64,000 bases of DNA from UBA1858 sp963976865 (GCA_963976865.1 CAXBLY010000001.1:682001-746000); one strand, 5' to 3'. Positions 1 to 7,399 are shown, numbered from the stretch's first letter. Notes: a model not told the origin generated them from the sequence alone. Translations and numbers: made by a program.

Positions 1-858
1 AAGCTTGCCAGTGCCGCGCAGGATGAAGTGTTACATTACTGGTCGGGGCTGGGTTATTACGCGCGTGCGCGTAATTTACATAAAGCGGCGCAGTTGATTT
101 GTGATCAACATAAAGGCGAATTTCCAGAGGATATTGACACAGTGATTACGCTTCCCGGAATTGGGCGATCAACAGCGGGTGCAATTCTGTCACTCAGTTT
201 TAATCAGAAACACACGATTCTTGACGGGAATGTAAAGCGAGTCTTGGCAAGGCATGAAGCGCTTGAAGGGTGGCCGGGCAGTTCAGCCAATGAAAAAATA
301 TTATGGGCCATTGCAGAAGAATACACTCCGGAAACAGACTGTGCAGACTATACCCAGGCGATGATGGATCTGGGTGCGACGCTGTGTAAAAGATCTAAAC
401 CCCAATGCGAATTATGCCCGGTGAACAATGACTGTCTGGCCTTGAAGCATGGCATGCAAAACGAGCTGCCTCACTCAAAACCCAAAAAACAGATTCCTAC
501 ACGCAATACGGTTATGTTGGCGGTCAACAGCGAACAAACGGGCTTGCTCATGCAACGCAGGCCCAGTCATGGAGTATGGGGTGGATTGTGGAGCTTCCCT
601 GAATTTGAAAGCGAAAAGAGCGCACTGGACTGGTGTTCCCGAACATTCAGGAAGGCGCCTGACAACTACCGGACACTGGATCAGCTGACTCATATGTTTA
701 GTCATTTTCGATTACAGATCACCCCTGTAACAGTCAGGTACAGCACCCCTATACACTGGGTAATGGAAGCAGATGAGTGGGTCTGGTATAAACACGGGTC
801 TTCACAAGTGGGCTTGGCGGCACCTGTGGATCAACTGATTAAACAACTGGCAAATTAA
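1..858 (+). CDS. mutY: A/G-specific adenine DNA glycosylase MutY (5' truncated by window)
   Basis: Base-excision repair enzyme that removes adenine mispaired with guanine or 8-oxoguanine. The frame is open from base 1, so the true start and roughly the first 60-65 residues, including the catalytic Glu, lie outside the window. Visible parts are the helix-hairpin-helix LPGIGRSTAGA, the catalytic-Asp segment ILDGNVKRVLAR, and the 4Fe-4S cysteines spaced C-x6-C-x2-C-x5-C (CKRSKPQCELCPVNNDC). A NUDIX-like C-terminal domain follows, with RRPSHGVWGGLWSFPEF, which reads 8-oxoG. Only 10 bp separate it from yggX, a common gammaproteobacterial pairing. Intact to its stop. Confidence 0.95.
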   Translation, partial: KLASAAQDEVLHYWSGLGYYARARNLHKAAQLICDQHKGEFPEDIDTVITLPGIGRSTAGAILSLSFNQKHTILDGNVKRVLARHEALEGWPGSSANEKILWAIAEEYTPETDCADYTQAMMDLGATLCKRSKPQCELCPVNNDCLALKHGMQNELPHSKPKKQIPTRNTVMLAVNSEQTGLLMQRRPSHGVWGGLWSFPEFESEKSALDWCSRTFRKAPDNYRTLDQLTHMFSHFRLQITPVTVRYSTPIHWVMEADEWVWYKHGSSQVGLAAPVDQLIKQLAN

Positions 859-868
859 GGAGACACTG

Positions 869-1141
869 GTGGCTAGAATGGTGCAATGTGTTAAAACAGG
901 CAAAGAAGGGGAAGGGCTGGATTTTGCTCCATACCCTGGGGATCTGGGTAAACGTATCTACGAAAATATATCTAAGGAAGCATGGGAAGCATGGGTAGGG
1001 CACCAGACAATGCTGATAAATGAGTACAGATTAACTCCGGTTGACCCCAAGAATCGAAAATTTCTTGAAGAGGAAATGGAAAAATTCCTGTTTGGCGAAG
1101 GCTCAGATATACCCAAAGAATTTGTCGCTCCTAAAGAGTAA
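869..1141 (+). CDS. yggX: Fe(II)-trafficking / oxidative damage protection protein YggX
   Basis: Small cytoplasmic protein (90 aa) associated with iron handling and protection of Fe-S clusters from oxidative damage. It aligns end to end with the family as I remember it: early Cys, then DFAPYPGDLGKRIYE, EAWEAWVGHQTMLINE and FLEEEMEKFLF. The start is GTG at 869, placed by the AAGGAGA Shine-Dalgarno at 857-863. It follows mutY by 10 bp and is probably co-transcribed with it, joining DNA oxidation repair and iron control. Normal length. Confidence 0.95.
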   Translation: MARMVQCVKTGKEGEGLDFAPYPGDLGKRIYENISKEAWEAWVGHQTMLINEYRLTPVDPKNRKFLEEEMEKFLFGEGSDIPKEFVAPKE

Positions 1142-1143
1142 GG

Positions 1144-1172
1144 TTGACTCATTCGCCCGGACCCGGTTTAAT
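1144..1172 (+). promoter_or_regulatory. Candidate sigma70 promoter ahead of tRNA-Phe
   Basis: TTGACT (1144-1149) and TTTAAT (1167-1172) are separated by exactly 17 bp, each one mismatch from the sigma70 consensus. It begins 3 bp after the yggX stop and would start a transcript about 110 nt upstream of the tRNA, leaving a leader to be processed off. Purely a sequence match. Confidence 0.4.
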
Positions 1173-1286
1173 GTCGCCCTTTCTATCAGCGAATAAATCT
1201 AAATTCCTGATTTAAAACGAATATGAATACAAGGATCAGCGATTTCAATATCGCGCCAAGGATGGATCTTAATTCACTTCAGTATT

Positions 1287-1363
<77 letters not shown>

Positions 1364-1663
1364 TACATGCGGCTGGCTATTAGTCGCAAATTAATTATCG
1401 CGAAGCGCTGCTGAATAAATAGTTACAGATACTTTTATTCAGGTTTACAGTGGATAGACAATTATTCACTAAAGTTTATTCATAAATTAGTGCAAGTGAG
1501 ATTTGGATAGCCACCAACACCAAGAATTTTATGACTTGGTTTGTCTGGCCATTTCAAGTGCATCTTCTATCTCTATACCCGGATATATACTAGTACTTGC
1601 CAATTTGTATACCCGAGCAAGGGCTGAATAGCGCATAAATAGTTAGTACGCTTAAAAAACAAT
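1364..1663. other. Gene-free stretch after tRNA-Phe
   Basis: About 300 bp without a supportable gene between tRNA-Phe and the convergent oxygenase gene. A short reverse-strand reading frame here (1573-1758) overlaps the oxygenase gene and has no ribosome site or recognisable product. No clear rho-independent terminator was seen. Confidence 0.6.
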
Positions 1664-2338
1664 TTAACGAGGCGGATCAATATTGTTATCAATGGATGCA
1701 TTAACGCGAAACCAGCCTGCCACAGAATATCTGTCTCTGATTGCAGGCAGGACTTCATGTGGAAACTCTTCGCTTAGAAATACCACAATGGTTCCGTATA
1801 GTGGGACAACTTTTAGTCCTTCCCGATCCTGGTCATCAGCATAAAGTACCAGTTCCCCACCCTCAGAATTCCCCCAGGCAGGGTTTAAATAAGTGACAAC
1901 AGACAGAATGCGATTTGCTTCCCCCCGAAAAGCGTCGTAGTGCCGTTTGTAATAAGCACCAGGAGAATAGTGAGCAAAGTGGCTTTCAAATGAAAAGAGC
2001 CCAAGAAAAAGCTGTTGATTCAAAAAGCGCTGTAACCTGGATGTCCAACCTATCCACCGGCTACCCGCATCTGAGTCATCAGTGATCCAGCAAATTTCAT
2101 CGGTTCTTACAAAATCTGTTTTTACAAAATTTGCACCACGCCCTATGCCTGCATCAGTGTATTTGCTTGCAGTGAATTCTTGCTGATAAGCATATAAAGC
2201 ACTGGATATATCATCTGGTAACGCCGCATGCCGAATGCTGTAGCCTTGCTTTTCAATATCATCAGCAATTAGCCCAAATAGCGTTTCGTCTACTGTGTTA
2301 TCGCCGCCAGTATTGGGGAAAAGTTTTAATGCCAGCAA
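1664..2338 (-). CDS. 2-oxoglutarate/Fe(II)-dependent oxygenase, prolyl-hydroxylase-like
   Basis: 224-aa protein of the prolyl 4-hydroxylase / SM-20-like oxygenase type. These use Fe(II), O2 and 2-oxoglutarate to hydroxylate an amino-acid side chain in a protein or small substrate. The metal triad is visible as H133-x-D135 in KRHYDAF and H194 in EFPHEV, with R203 nine residues later as the likely 2-oxoglutarate anchor. The start appears to be TTG at 2338: no ATG lies near, and CAGGTAA sits about 8 nt upstream of it. Substrate unknown. Stands alone, convergent to the tRNA. Confidence 0.85.
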   Translation of the reverse strand: MLALKLFPNTGGDNTVDETLFGLIADDIEKQGYSIRHAALPDDISSALYAYQQEFTASKYTDAGIGRGANFVKTDFVRTDEICWITDDSDAGSRWIGWTSRLQRFLNQQLFLGLFSFESHFAHYSPGAYYKRHYDAFRGEANRILSVVTYLNPAWGNSEGGELVLYADDQDREGLKVVPLYGTIVVFLSEEFPHEVLPAIRDRYSVAGWFRVNASIDNNIDPPR

Positions 2339-2655
2339 TTTTATTACCTGCCCATTATAAATGTCATGCTCAGAAATAATCTGTGTATTGTGGTTAATTC
2401 CGACGGACGAGTACTATTGGCGCAAGTTCTGAGTTGCACTAATAGCTAAAATGTATGATTGCTTATATTCAATGCGTTAGCATTGAAAGAAAAAATGGCA
2501 TCAAATGCATTCGCAAATAAACGACCGTAAAGACCGACGTTATCAAACTTGGGTTAATAAATATAATAAAATTTTCATTTAAATAAACACTATAGATAGT
2601 GCATGGTACTGAAATATAGAAATGGGTATCGTGAGCCAATTATTTGAAATTTCAA
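2339..2655. other. Gene-free stretch upstream of the oxygenase gene
   Basis: About 315 bp, AT-rich, holding the promoter side of the minus-strand oxygenase gene and ending at the first copy of the palindromic repeat. No gene or recognised element was seen inside. Confidence 0.5.
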
Positions 2656-2684
2656 TGTCTGCTTTCGGCTCAATAGCGGTCATT
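2656..2684 (+). repeat. Palindromic repeat copy 1
   Basis: 29-bp imperfect palindrome, TGTCTGCTTTCGGCTC followed by AATAGCGGTCATT. The outer arms (TGTCTGCT / AGCGGTCA) can pair around a variable centre. It lies just past the stop of the 80-aa gene on the minus strand. Confidence 0.85.
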
Positions 2685-2690
2685 CATGGT

Positions 2691-2933
2691 TTAATTTCTG
2701 ATTGAGTATACAGTGAAAAGAACTCCTGCCCAGAACAGGAAACCCAACAGCATCACCCAGTCACAAGCTAAATATTTTTGGTCATTATCAATATAGACTA
2801 ATTTCCCGAATTTCCACTTTTCATGTCTAAGTTTAAAGAACTGAGCATCAGCTTTTAATATTCCAAAAGTCAGAATTGGAGTTAATATAAATCCTGTGGA
2901 ATAGAAAAATAAATAAATTAGTCCTTCTGGCAT
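2691..2933 (-). CDS. Small two-helix membrane protein, unknown function
   Basis: 80 aa, not recognised. Two hydrophobic segments at about residues 4-25 and 58-77 flank a short charged loop (KLRHEKWKFGK), predicting an inner-membrane hairpin. ATG start at 2933. It is the last of six minus-strand small genes separated by the same palindrome, with copy 1 beyond its stop and copy 2 upstream. Reality as a gene rests on context and on a coherent membrane topology, not on a known family. Confidence 0.5.
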   Translation of the reverse strand: MPEGLIYLFFYSTGFILTPILTFGILKADAQFFKLRHEKWKFGKLVYIDNDQKYLACDWVMLLGFLFWAGVLFTVYSIRN

Positions 2934-2945
2934 TACTTACTTCTT

Positions 2946-2974
2946 TAGTCAGTTATCGGCGCAATAGCGGTCAT
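2946..2974 (+). repeat. Palindromic repeat copy 2 (degenerate left arm)
   Basis: TAGTCAGTTATCGGCGC followed by AATAGCGGTCATT. The right arm is intact and the left arm has decayed. Its TCA (2971-2973) is the TGA stop codon of the adjacent 2971-3396 gene on the minus strand. Confidence 0.7.
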
Positions 2975-3396
2975 TTGCTTTTCTTTGGAAGGCCGAGGAA
3001 GTCTCTGAAAATATAAATCATCCAGGCTGTACATCCCAATGGAAGATATATCAAGAGAATAGTCTCCAGCTGATATAGATTTGCCCATACAACTGGTACT
3101 AATAAGTTGTAGCCAGCAATTATTACAGATGTAATACCCATAACAAGAAACAATAATGTCAATTTTTTATTTAGTAGCAGCTTTGGTTGACCTAACGTAA
3201 TTGAAATCAATGAAACAATTCCTATGATGCCCGCTGCACCTAGTAGAATGATGTAAAAAGCAGTGCTGTAAAAATCGAGTTCCATTAATATCTCATCAAA
3301 TAACAGTATTGAAAGAAGTATCGACCAAAAATAAATTGGAACTGTGAAACAAAATGAAACAATAAACCAAATTAATACCTTAAAAGATAACTTCAT
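2971..3396 (-). CDS. Four-helix membrane protein, unknown function
   Basis: 141 aa from the ATG at 3396 (154 aa if the ATG at 3435, inside repeat copy 3, is used). Four strongly hydrophobic segments fill the protein, ending in a basic tail (LGLPKKSK), so an integral inner-membrane protein is predicted. No family recognised. I prefer 3396 because residues before it are simply translated repeat (MTAFEPEAD), but neither start has a good ribosome site. The stop codon lies inside repeat copy 2. Confidence 0.55.
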   Translation of the reverse strand: MKLSFKVLIWFIVSFCFTVPIYFWSILLSILLFDEILMELDFYSTAFYIILLGAAGIIGIVSLISITLGQPKLLLNKKLTLLFLVMGITSVIIAGYNLLVPVVWANLYQLETILLIYLPLGCTAWMIYIFRDFLGLPKKSK

Positions 3397-3407
3397 CTTC
3401 TGATTTT

Positions 3408-3436
3408 TGTCTGCTTCCGGCTCAAAAGCGGTCATA
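3408..3436 (+). repeat. Palindromic repeat copy 3
   Basis: TGTCTGCTTCCGGCTC followed by AAAAGCGGTCATA. It lies between the 141-aa and 108-aa minus-strand genes and contributes a possible in-frame ATG (3435-3433) to the former. Confidence 0.85.
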
Positions 3437-3438
3437 AT

Positions 3439-3765
3439 CTAATTTAGAATCAATGTTACAACGTTAATAATAACTAGCAAAATAATTAATGGTATCGAGT
3501 ACCATATAATCTTTGTCTGAAACAACCAGAGATTTCTTACAAGCTTAGCCTGTCTTCTAGTTGTAGAATCGTTGAGTTGATTATATCGCTCAAGTAAATA
3601 AAAATCGTGCCAATAAAAAATAGAGATTGGAAGAGGATGTTTCTCATTTTCCCAATACTCTTTATCGCTTTCGCGAATTCTTCTATATACGTTCAAATGC
3701 AATATGTGACTAATCAATAAATATAAAAAAAGAATTGCAAATATAGATTTACCGATCAATTCCAT
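3439..3765 (-). CDS. Two-helix membrane protein, unknown function
   Basis: 108 aa with an N-terminal hydrophobic segment (about residues 6-26) and a C-terminal one (about 84-107). Between them is a charged, aromatic-rich loop containing the run YRRIRESDKEYWENEKHP and later YWHDFYLLERYNQL. ATG at 3765. No family recognised. Flanked by repeat copies 3 and 4. Confidence 0.55.
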   Translation of the reverse strand: MELIGKSIFAILFLYLLISHILHLNVYRRIRESDKEYWENEKHPLPISIFYWHDFYLLERYNQLNDSTTRRQAKLVRNLWLFQTKIIWYSIPLIILLVIINVVTLILN

Positions 3766-3800
3766 AAATTATTATATATTGGGGCTGGTTGATGATTAAT

Positions 3801-3829
3801 TGTCCGCTTTCGGCGCAAAAGCGGTCATT
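3801..3829 (+). repeat. Palindromic repeat copy 4
   Basis: TGTCCGCTTTCGGCGC followed by AAAAGCGGTCATT. The arms TGTCCGCTTT / AAAGCGGTCA pair well. TCA at 3825-3827 is the TGA stop of the neighbouring minus-strand lipoprotein gene, so the repeat overlaps the coding end. Confidence 0.88.
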
Positions 3830-4199
3830 CATTCTTCTCAGTAATAAGAATCTTTCCATTTGAATCTTTAACTTCAAGAAACTTAAGTTTCCAATTCTCA
3901 CTGCCATAATCATTTACAACTACTGCTTCAAAAGTCATAAAGATGGGGCGTAAGTTTTTATTATTTTCTGTAACCACAGATTGAACTTTATGTGTGCATT
4001 CGCCCAAGTAGGTAACCTGTGTGTCTTTGGATGAATATCCAGCAACTAATCCTCCCATGTGTGGTAACTTATCTTGACGACCTGCAAAATATAGTTCAGC
4101 AATAAGATAAGCTTCTTCTTGATTTTCACATCGTATATTTGGATCGCTACAATTTGTTAATAGCACCACACAAACAACAGCAATAGCTAATCTATTCAT
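3825..4199 (-). CDS. Putative small lipoprotein, unknown function
   Basis: 124 aa from ATG 4199 (MNRLAIAVVCVVLLTNC): a signal peptide with lipobox-like LTNC, so probably lipidated at Cys17 and periplasm-facing. An upstream TTG in frame at 4217 would start inside repeat copy 5 and spoil the signal peptide, so it is not used. The mature part has three further Cys residues and mixed alpha/beta character. No family recognised. Its stop is provided by repeat copy 4. Confidence 0.6.
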   Translation of the reverse strand: MNRLAIAVVCVVLLTNCSDPNIRCENQEEAYLIAELYFAGRQDKLPHMGGLVAGYSSKDTQVTYLGECTHKVQSVVTENNKNLRPIFMTFEAVVVNDYGSENWKLKFLEVKDSNGKILITEKNE

Positions 4200-4228
4200 T
4201 GTCTCATTTCGGCTCAAAAGCGGTCATT
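4200..4228 (+). repeat. Palindromic repeat copy 5
   Basis: TGTCTCATTTCGGCTC followed by AAAAGCGGTCATT. It directly abuts the start of the lipoprotein gene on the minus strand, so it would lie in that gene's leader. Confidence 0.85.
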
Positions 4229-4239
4229 CGTGTATACAT

Positions 4240-4632
4240 CTAACCTCCACGAGTTGTTACCAATAACAATATACATATAACTACAACTAGCAGTATGAAT
4301 GTGTTTCCAAATTTCCTTCTCTCTTGAGATTCTTCAGAAGTTATTTTCGACATTGGCAATGAAGCCAGCTCCCAAAGTGAGCCAATACCCCAAAATAAAG
4401 GAATCAATAATAGATATTCAAATACATTAGAAATATAAAATATATAAATACTGGCAGCGTAGCCTGCTATTTTAAAAACCGTAGGCCATGCTGTTTGGAA
4501 TCCAAAACGATATTTCGAGTGTACGTAGCTCAAATTACCGCATAATCTGCACTTAGATGGTGTGTCTGATCCTGACCAAATTTTTGACCAGAATCCAATA
4601 CCTTTGCAATTACAATATGGGCAATTAAACAT
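4240..4632 (-). CDS. Zinc-ribbon membrane protein, unknown function
   Basis: 130 aa. The N terminus carries a probable zinc ribbon, with C4-x2-C7-x-C9 (FNCPYCNCKG) and C28-x2-C31 (SKCRLCGN). Three hydrophobic segments follow, the last near the C terminus (ILLVVVICILLLVTT). This layout of a cytoplasmic metal-binding head on a membrane anchor is common but not diagnostic of function. ATG at 4632. Lies between repeat copies 5 and 6. Confidence 0.6.
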   Translation of the reverse strand: MFNCPYCNCKGIGFWSKIWSGSDTPSKCRLCGNLSYVHSKYRFGFQTAWPTVFKIAGYAASIYIFYISNVFEYLLLIPLFWGIGSLWELASLPMSKITSEESQERRKFGNTFILLVVVICILLLVTTRGG

Positions 4633-4639
4633 TAATGCA

Positions 4640-4667
4640 TGACTGCTTTCGGCTCATAGCGGTCATC
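4640..4667 (+). repeat. Palindromic repeat copy 6
   Basis: TGACTGCTTTCGGCTC followed by ATAGCGGTCATC. One base shorter in the centre than copies 1-5. Lies between the zinc-ribbon gene and the 191-aa gene. Confidence 0.83.
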
Positions 4668-4676
4668 TCGTAATTG

Positions 4677-5252
4677 TTAAACAAGAAGTAATTCATTTGT
4701 AACAACCCACGCATCAATTACATTCTCGGTCTTATCCCACTCTCTTTCATTTCCTATGCCATATATTGGGAGTCTGTTAGTTTCACTTGGTAATTCCAAC
4801 AAATGTTTTACACCAGCATTGAAAATCTCAAATGCACTATAATTTGTATCTATTTCAACATTAACTATTGTGCCTCCAACTAGCAATTCGCTAACACCAT
4901 CCCACTCCATATCTCCGCCATAATTGCTAGACAAAGGGTTTTTGAAAGCATAATAGTCTGGATGTGCTTCCACCCAATGATCATCTAATAGCAACCATTG
5001 GCATGCACCCCAAAGTGTTAAAATTAAATTTTCTTTCCCATATTTTTTTGTCTCATTTAGTTCGATGCCAAAGAAGCCTGGGCCACCCATTCCATAGCTT
5101 CCATGATGGCCGCACCATGAACCAATTTCACGACACATAATTCTCTCTAAACCAACTTCTCGAATTGTTTTTGGTGGCATACCACTTACTTTTTCTTTGC
5201 TCTCAATAATATTGCCCATGAATATTTTCGGCTTATTTATGTGGAATAGCAT
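4677..5252 (-). CDS. Soluble protein of unknown function
   Basis: 191 aa, no signal peptide or membrane segment, so likely cytoplasmic. Not recognised. Notable parts are a Gly/His-rich stretch (GSWCGHHGSYGMGGPGFFG), the segment TLWGACQWLLLDDHW, and an acidic C-terminal half. ATG at 5252 lacks a clear ribosome site; ATG 5219 (MGNIIESKEK) is an alternative. It is the first gene of the repeat-punctuated minus-strand array and sits next to the paired repeats at 5297-5404. Confidence 0.55.
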   Translation of the reverse strand: MLFHINKPKIFMGNIIESKEKVSGMPPKTIREVGLERIMCREIGSWCGHHGSYGMGGPGFFGIELNETKKYGKENLILTLWGACQWLLLDDHWVEAHPDYYAFKNPLSSNYGGDMEWDGVSELLVGGTIVNVEIDTNYSAFEIFNAGVKHLLELPSETNRLPIYGIGNEREWDKTENVIDAWVVTNELLLV

Positions 5253-5296
5253 ATTATTAAATTAGTAAATTATCGAGTCCACTAGAAATTTTGAAA

Positions 5297-5324
5297 TGTC
5301 TGCTTAGGGTCGAAAGCAGTCATT
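5297..5324 (+). repeat. Palindromic repeat copy 7 (left member of inverted pair)
   Basis: TGTCTGCTTAGGGTCG followed by AAAGCAGTCATT. Its first 23 bases are the exact reverse complement of 5382-5404 in copy 8, with 62 bp between the arms. Confidence 0.85.
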
Positions 5325-5378
5325 AATCACTATACAATATTAGCATCCTCAAATATACTAATCTAGAATCGTTCTGAG

Positions 5379-5406
5379 TTTCTGCTTTCGACCCTAAGCA
5401 GACAAT
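5379..5406 (-). repeat. Palindromic repeat copy 8 (right member of inverted pair)
   Basis: TTTCTGCTTTCGACCC followed by TAAGCAGACAAT. A perfect 23-nt inverted partner of copy 7. The pair lies between divergent genes: the minus-strand orphan array to the left and the first PEP-CTERM gene to the right. Confidence 0.85.
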
Positions 5407-5469
5407 CTATTATTTTATAAATTCTTATTATTTCATATGATGCTCATGTACAATTTGATAAGGTAATTA

Positions 5470-6369
5470 TTGATTAACCATAACTTCAGAAAGCCAATGC
5501 TTATTAGAATTATATTTAGAACGCTTGTATTGATGATTATCACAACACATGCAGCCAGCTCAGCAGAAATTTCTTTTGATCGTTTTGTGGGACTTAGCAA
5601 CATAGCCGTATCTGATCAGACTGTCTCGTGTGTAACTGTTAGTGGTGGAAGACCAGCAGGAACATGTGGCGCAGGCGAGACAATTCTTGCGAGTCAAGCG
5701 CCAGGCTTGGGATTCTTGTTTCCTCGTTTTAATACTAGTTTGGGCACACTCAATCAAGTAAATCTTACTTATAATCTAAATACTGGTGGTGTTTGGATAG
5801 GCAGACCTGAAGACTCTTTCTTAAGTTTATCAACTGACTTTAATTTCAGTAGTGTTGTAGGGTTGTATTCAGATCATTTCGGTGATCAAAGTAATGTTGA
5901 TGATAGACTTCCAACTTGGAATGGGGTAGATCGATCTTTGTTACGAGACATTGCTGCATCAGGTCTAGACACTATAGATGGAGGTTCTACATCTATGGAG
6001 TTTAATTCAAGAATTGATTCGCGAGCAGAGGGTTGGTCAATTTCTTTAAATGGTACAAGAGATTTTGCTGCAAGTGATGCTTTTTTGTTTGTAGAAGGCG
6101 AAACTCCTAACGATTTACGTGAGAACGTGCAAATATTGCTTCTCTACCAACTTTTTGCATCGCTCGATGGTAGAGGAGAGGATTGTAATGCATTGATTGC
6201 CGTGGCCCCATGTGGTGCAACTAACAGGATTACTTCCCTGACTAGCGCAAGGATCACTTTATCTTACGATTATGATCCGCCCACTGTAGTACCAATTCCA
6301 GCTACAGCCTGGTTACTTGGTTCTGCACTTGGTTTTATTGGATTATTTAAAAGGAAAAAGAGTTTATAG
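5470..6369 (+). CDS. PEP-CTERM sorting-domain exported protein
   Basis: 299 aa. A signal peptide near the N terminus (hydrophobic run ending THAASSA) is followed by a Ser/Thr/Asn/Gly-rich beta-type body. It ends with VPIPATAWLLGSALG plus a basic tail KRKK, the gammaproteobacterial form of the PEP-CTERM signal (Pro-rich motif, transmembrane stretch, Arg/Lys end) that exosortase cuts. Start: TTG 5470 has AAGG at 5459-5462; ATG 5497 is the alternative and also leaves a complete signal peptide. Role of the body unknown; such proteins are usually linked to exopolysaccharide or matrix. Confidence 0.78.
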   Translation: MINHNFRKPMLIRIIFRTLVLMIITTHAASSAEISFDRFVGLSNIAVSDQTVSCVTVSGGRPAGTCGAGETILASQAPGLGFLFPRFNTSLGTLNQVNLTYNLNTGGVWIGRPEDSFLSLSTDFNFSSVVGLYSDHFGDQSNVDDRLPTWNGVDRSLLRDIAASGLDTIDGGSTSMEFNSRIDSRAEGWSISLNGTRDFAASDAFLFVEGETPNDLRENVQILLLYQLFASLDGRGEDCNALIAVAPCGATNRITSLTSARITLSYDYDPPTVVPIPATAWLLGSALGFIGLFKRKKSL

Positions 6370-6658
6370 TTTAATTTATATTTGTCCGCTTTTGAGCCGA
6401 TAGCGGTCATTCTCGAATTGTTTACATAACGCTGGAGTTACTTTGTAAACGCCTCAGATGGTTAATATCTATTTTAAGAAAATGGAATAAGTAACTGAAA
6501 AAATTCCAGTCGTTTAATAATGAGCTATAATTAATTGTACATAACATTCATTACGTGTGAGTATGGTTAAAATTTTACAGTGCAAATAGTTATCGCATTC
6601 TAAATCATAAGTTATGAATGCCTTCGTTTAGTAAGGCTCAACAGCTGGGAATAAAATA
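6370..6658. other. Intergenic stretch between two PEP-CTERM genes
   Basis: About 290 bp, AT-rich. It contains repeat copy 9 just past the first PEP-CTERM gene and no supportable coding sequence. The promoter of the second PEP-CTERM gene presumably lies in its right half; no strong -35/-10 pair could be singled out. Confidence 0.5.
6383..6411 (+). repeat. Palindromic repeat copy 9
   Basis: TGTCCGCTTTTGAGCC followed by GATAGCGGTCATT. It lies 14 bp after a plus-strand stop codon. The family therefore sits 3' of genes on either strand. Confidence 0.85.
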
Positions 6659-7312
6659 ATGAAGTATTGTAAAGCAGTTGCACTAGCAGGATTCATTGCG
6701 GTTCTTTTGGTCAGCAGTGTGCAGGCGGCTATAATAACAACCTACACAGACAAGGCTGCTTTCTTGGCTGATACGGGTGCGGCGAGCGTCTCTGGGACAT
6801 TGCCGAACTTAGGAGGTTTGGGTGTGGGAAACCCGGTCATATTAGGTGGGGTAACATTAAATCTTGCAGGTAATAGCACCCAATTTTTTGTAGATAATCG
6901 TACTCCAGTAAATCCAGGCTTTGATATAGCAATAAGTGGAGACGAAAATTTTGATGCTGTTTTAGATGTTCCTACATATTCTTTTGGATTTGATGTCGTA
7001 GAGCCAGATGCAGTTTGTTTTCCAGGTGTTGGTTGCTTTAATCAGTCGCAGTTTACTGTCACGGTGGGATCGGACAGTGAAATTTTTACGCTCATGGGAC
7101 TCAGTTCTGATTTATCTACTCCGATTCTTGATTTTGTTGGAATAGTTTCTGATACGCCATTTAGTTTCGTTGAAGTCAGAGAAACCATTACAAGTGGTAG
7201 TACCAACGAATATTTTGGTGAATTTTATGCAGCTCCTGTACCTATACCTGCGTCTATATGGTTATTTGGATCAGCAATTGGATTGCTGGGGTGGATAAAG
7301 CGTAAAGTCTGA
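6659..7312 (+). CDS. PEP-CTERM sorting-domain exported protein
   Basis: 217 aa. Signal peptide MKYCKAVALAGFIAVLLVSS ends at VQA, followed by a secreted body starting AIITTYTDKAAFLAD. Such bodies are typical of small PEP-CTERM proteins with a beta-sandwich-like fold. The C terminus is VPIPASIWLFGSAIG followed by a helix end and KRKV, an exosortase sorting signal. No catalytic motif was seen. Start ATG 6659. A second member of the same sorting class right after the 5470 gene suggests a shared surface or matrix fate; no exosortase gene is in the window. Confidence 0.82.
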   Translation: MKYCKAVALAGFIAVLLVSSVQAAIITTYTDKAAFLADTGAASVSGTLPNLGGLGVGNPVILGGVTLNLAGNSTQFFVDNRTPVNPGFDIAISGDENFDAVLDVPTYSFGFDVVEPDAVCFPGVGCFNQSQFTVTVGSDSEIFTLMGLSSDLSTPILDFVGIVSDTPFSFVEVRETITSGSTNEYFGEFYAAPVPIPASIWLFGSAIGLLGWIKRKV

Positions 7313-7335
7313 GTCTATTAATAATTTTTTGCAAT

Positions 7336-7359
7336 AAACCCAGTACATGCTGGTTTTTT
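7336..7359 (+). terminator. Rho-independent terminator after PEP-CTERM gene
   Basis: AAACCCAG-TACATG-CTGGTTT forms a stem of seven pairs with one mismatch and a 6-nt loop, running into TTTTTT. It lies 24 bp past the 6659-7312 gene. Confidence 0.75.
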
Positions 7360-7368
7360 ATGAGCGTT

Positions 7369-7399
7369 AATGACCGCTATTGAATCGAAAGCTGACGTT
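7369..7399 (-). repeat. Palindromic repeat copy 10
   Basis: AATGACCGCTATTGAATCG followed by AAAGCTGACGTT, opposite orientation to copies 1-6. It follows the terminator of the PEP-CTERM gene. Confidence 0.75.

Noticed and set aside
449..705. Frames of 79 and 76 aa inside mutY
   Set aside because: Out-of-frame shadows of a well-conserved gene.
2656..5406. Integron gene-cassette array with attC sites
   Set aside because: One-gene-one-repeat order suggests it, but the repeats are only ~29 bp and I could not find paired core sites RYYYAAC / GTTRRRY around them. No integrase was seen, and the same repeat also flanks large ordinary genes up to 9470.
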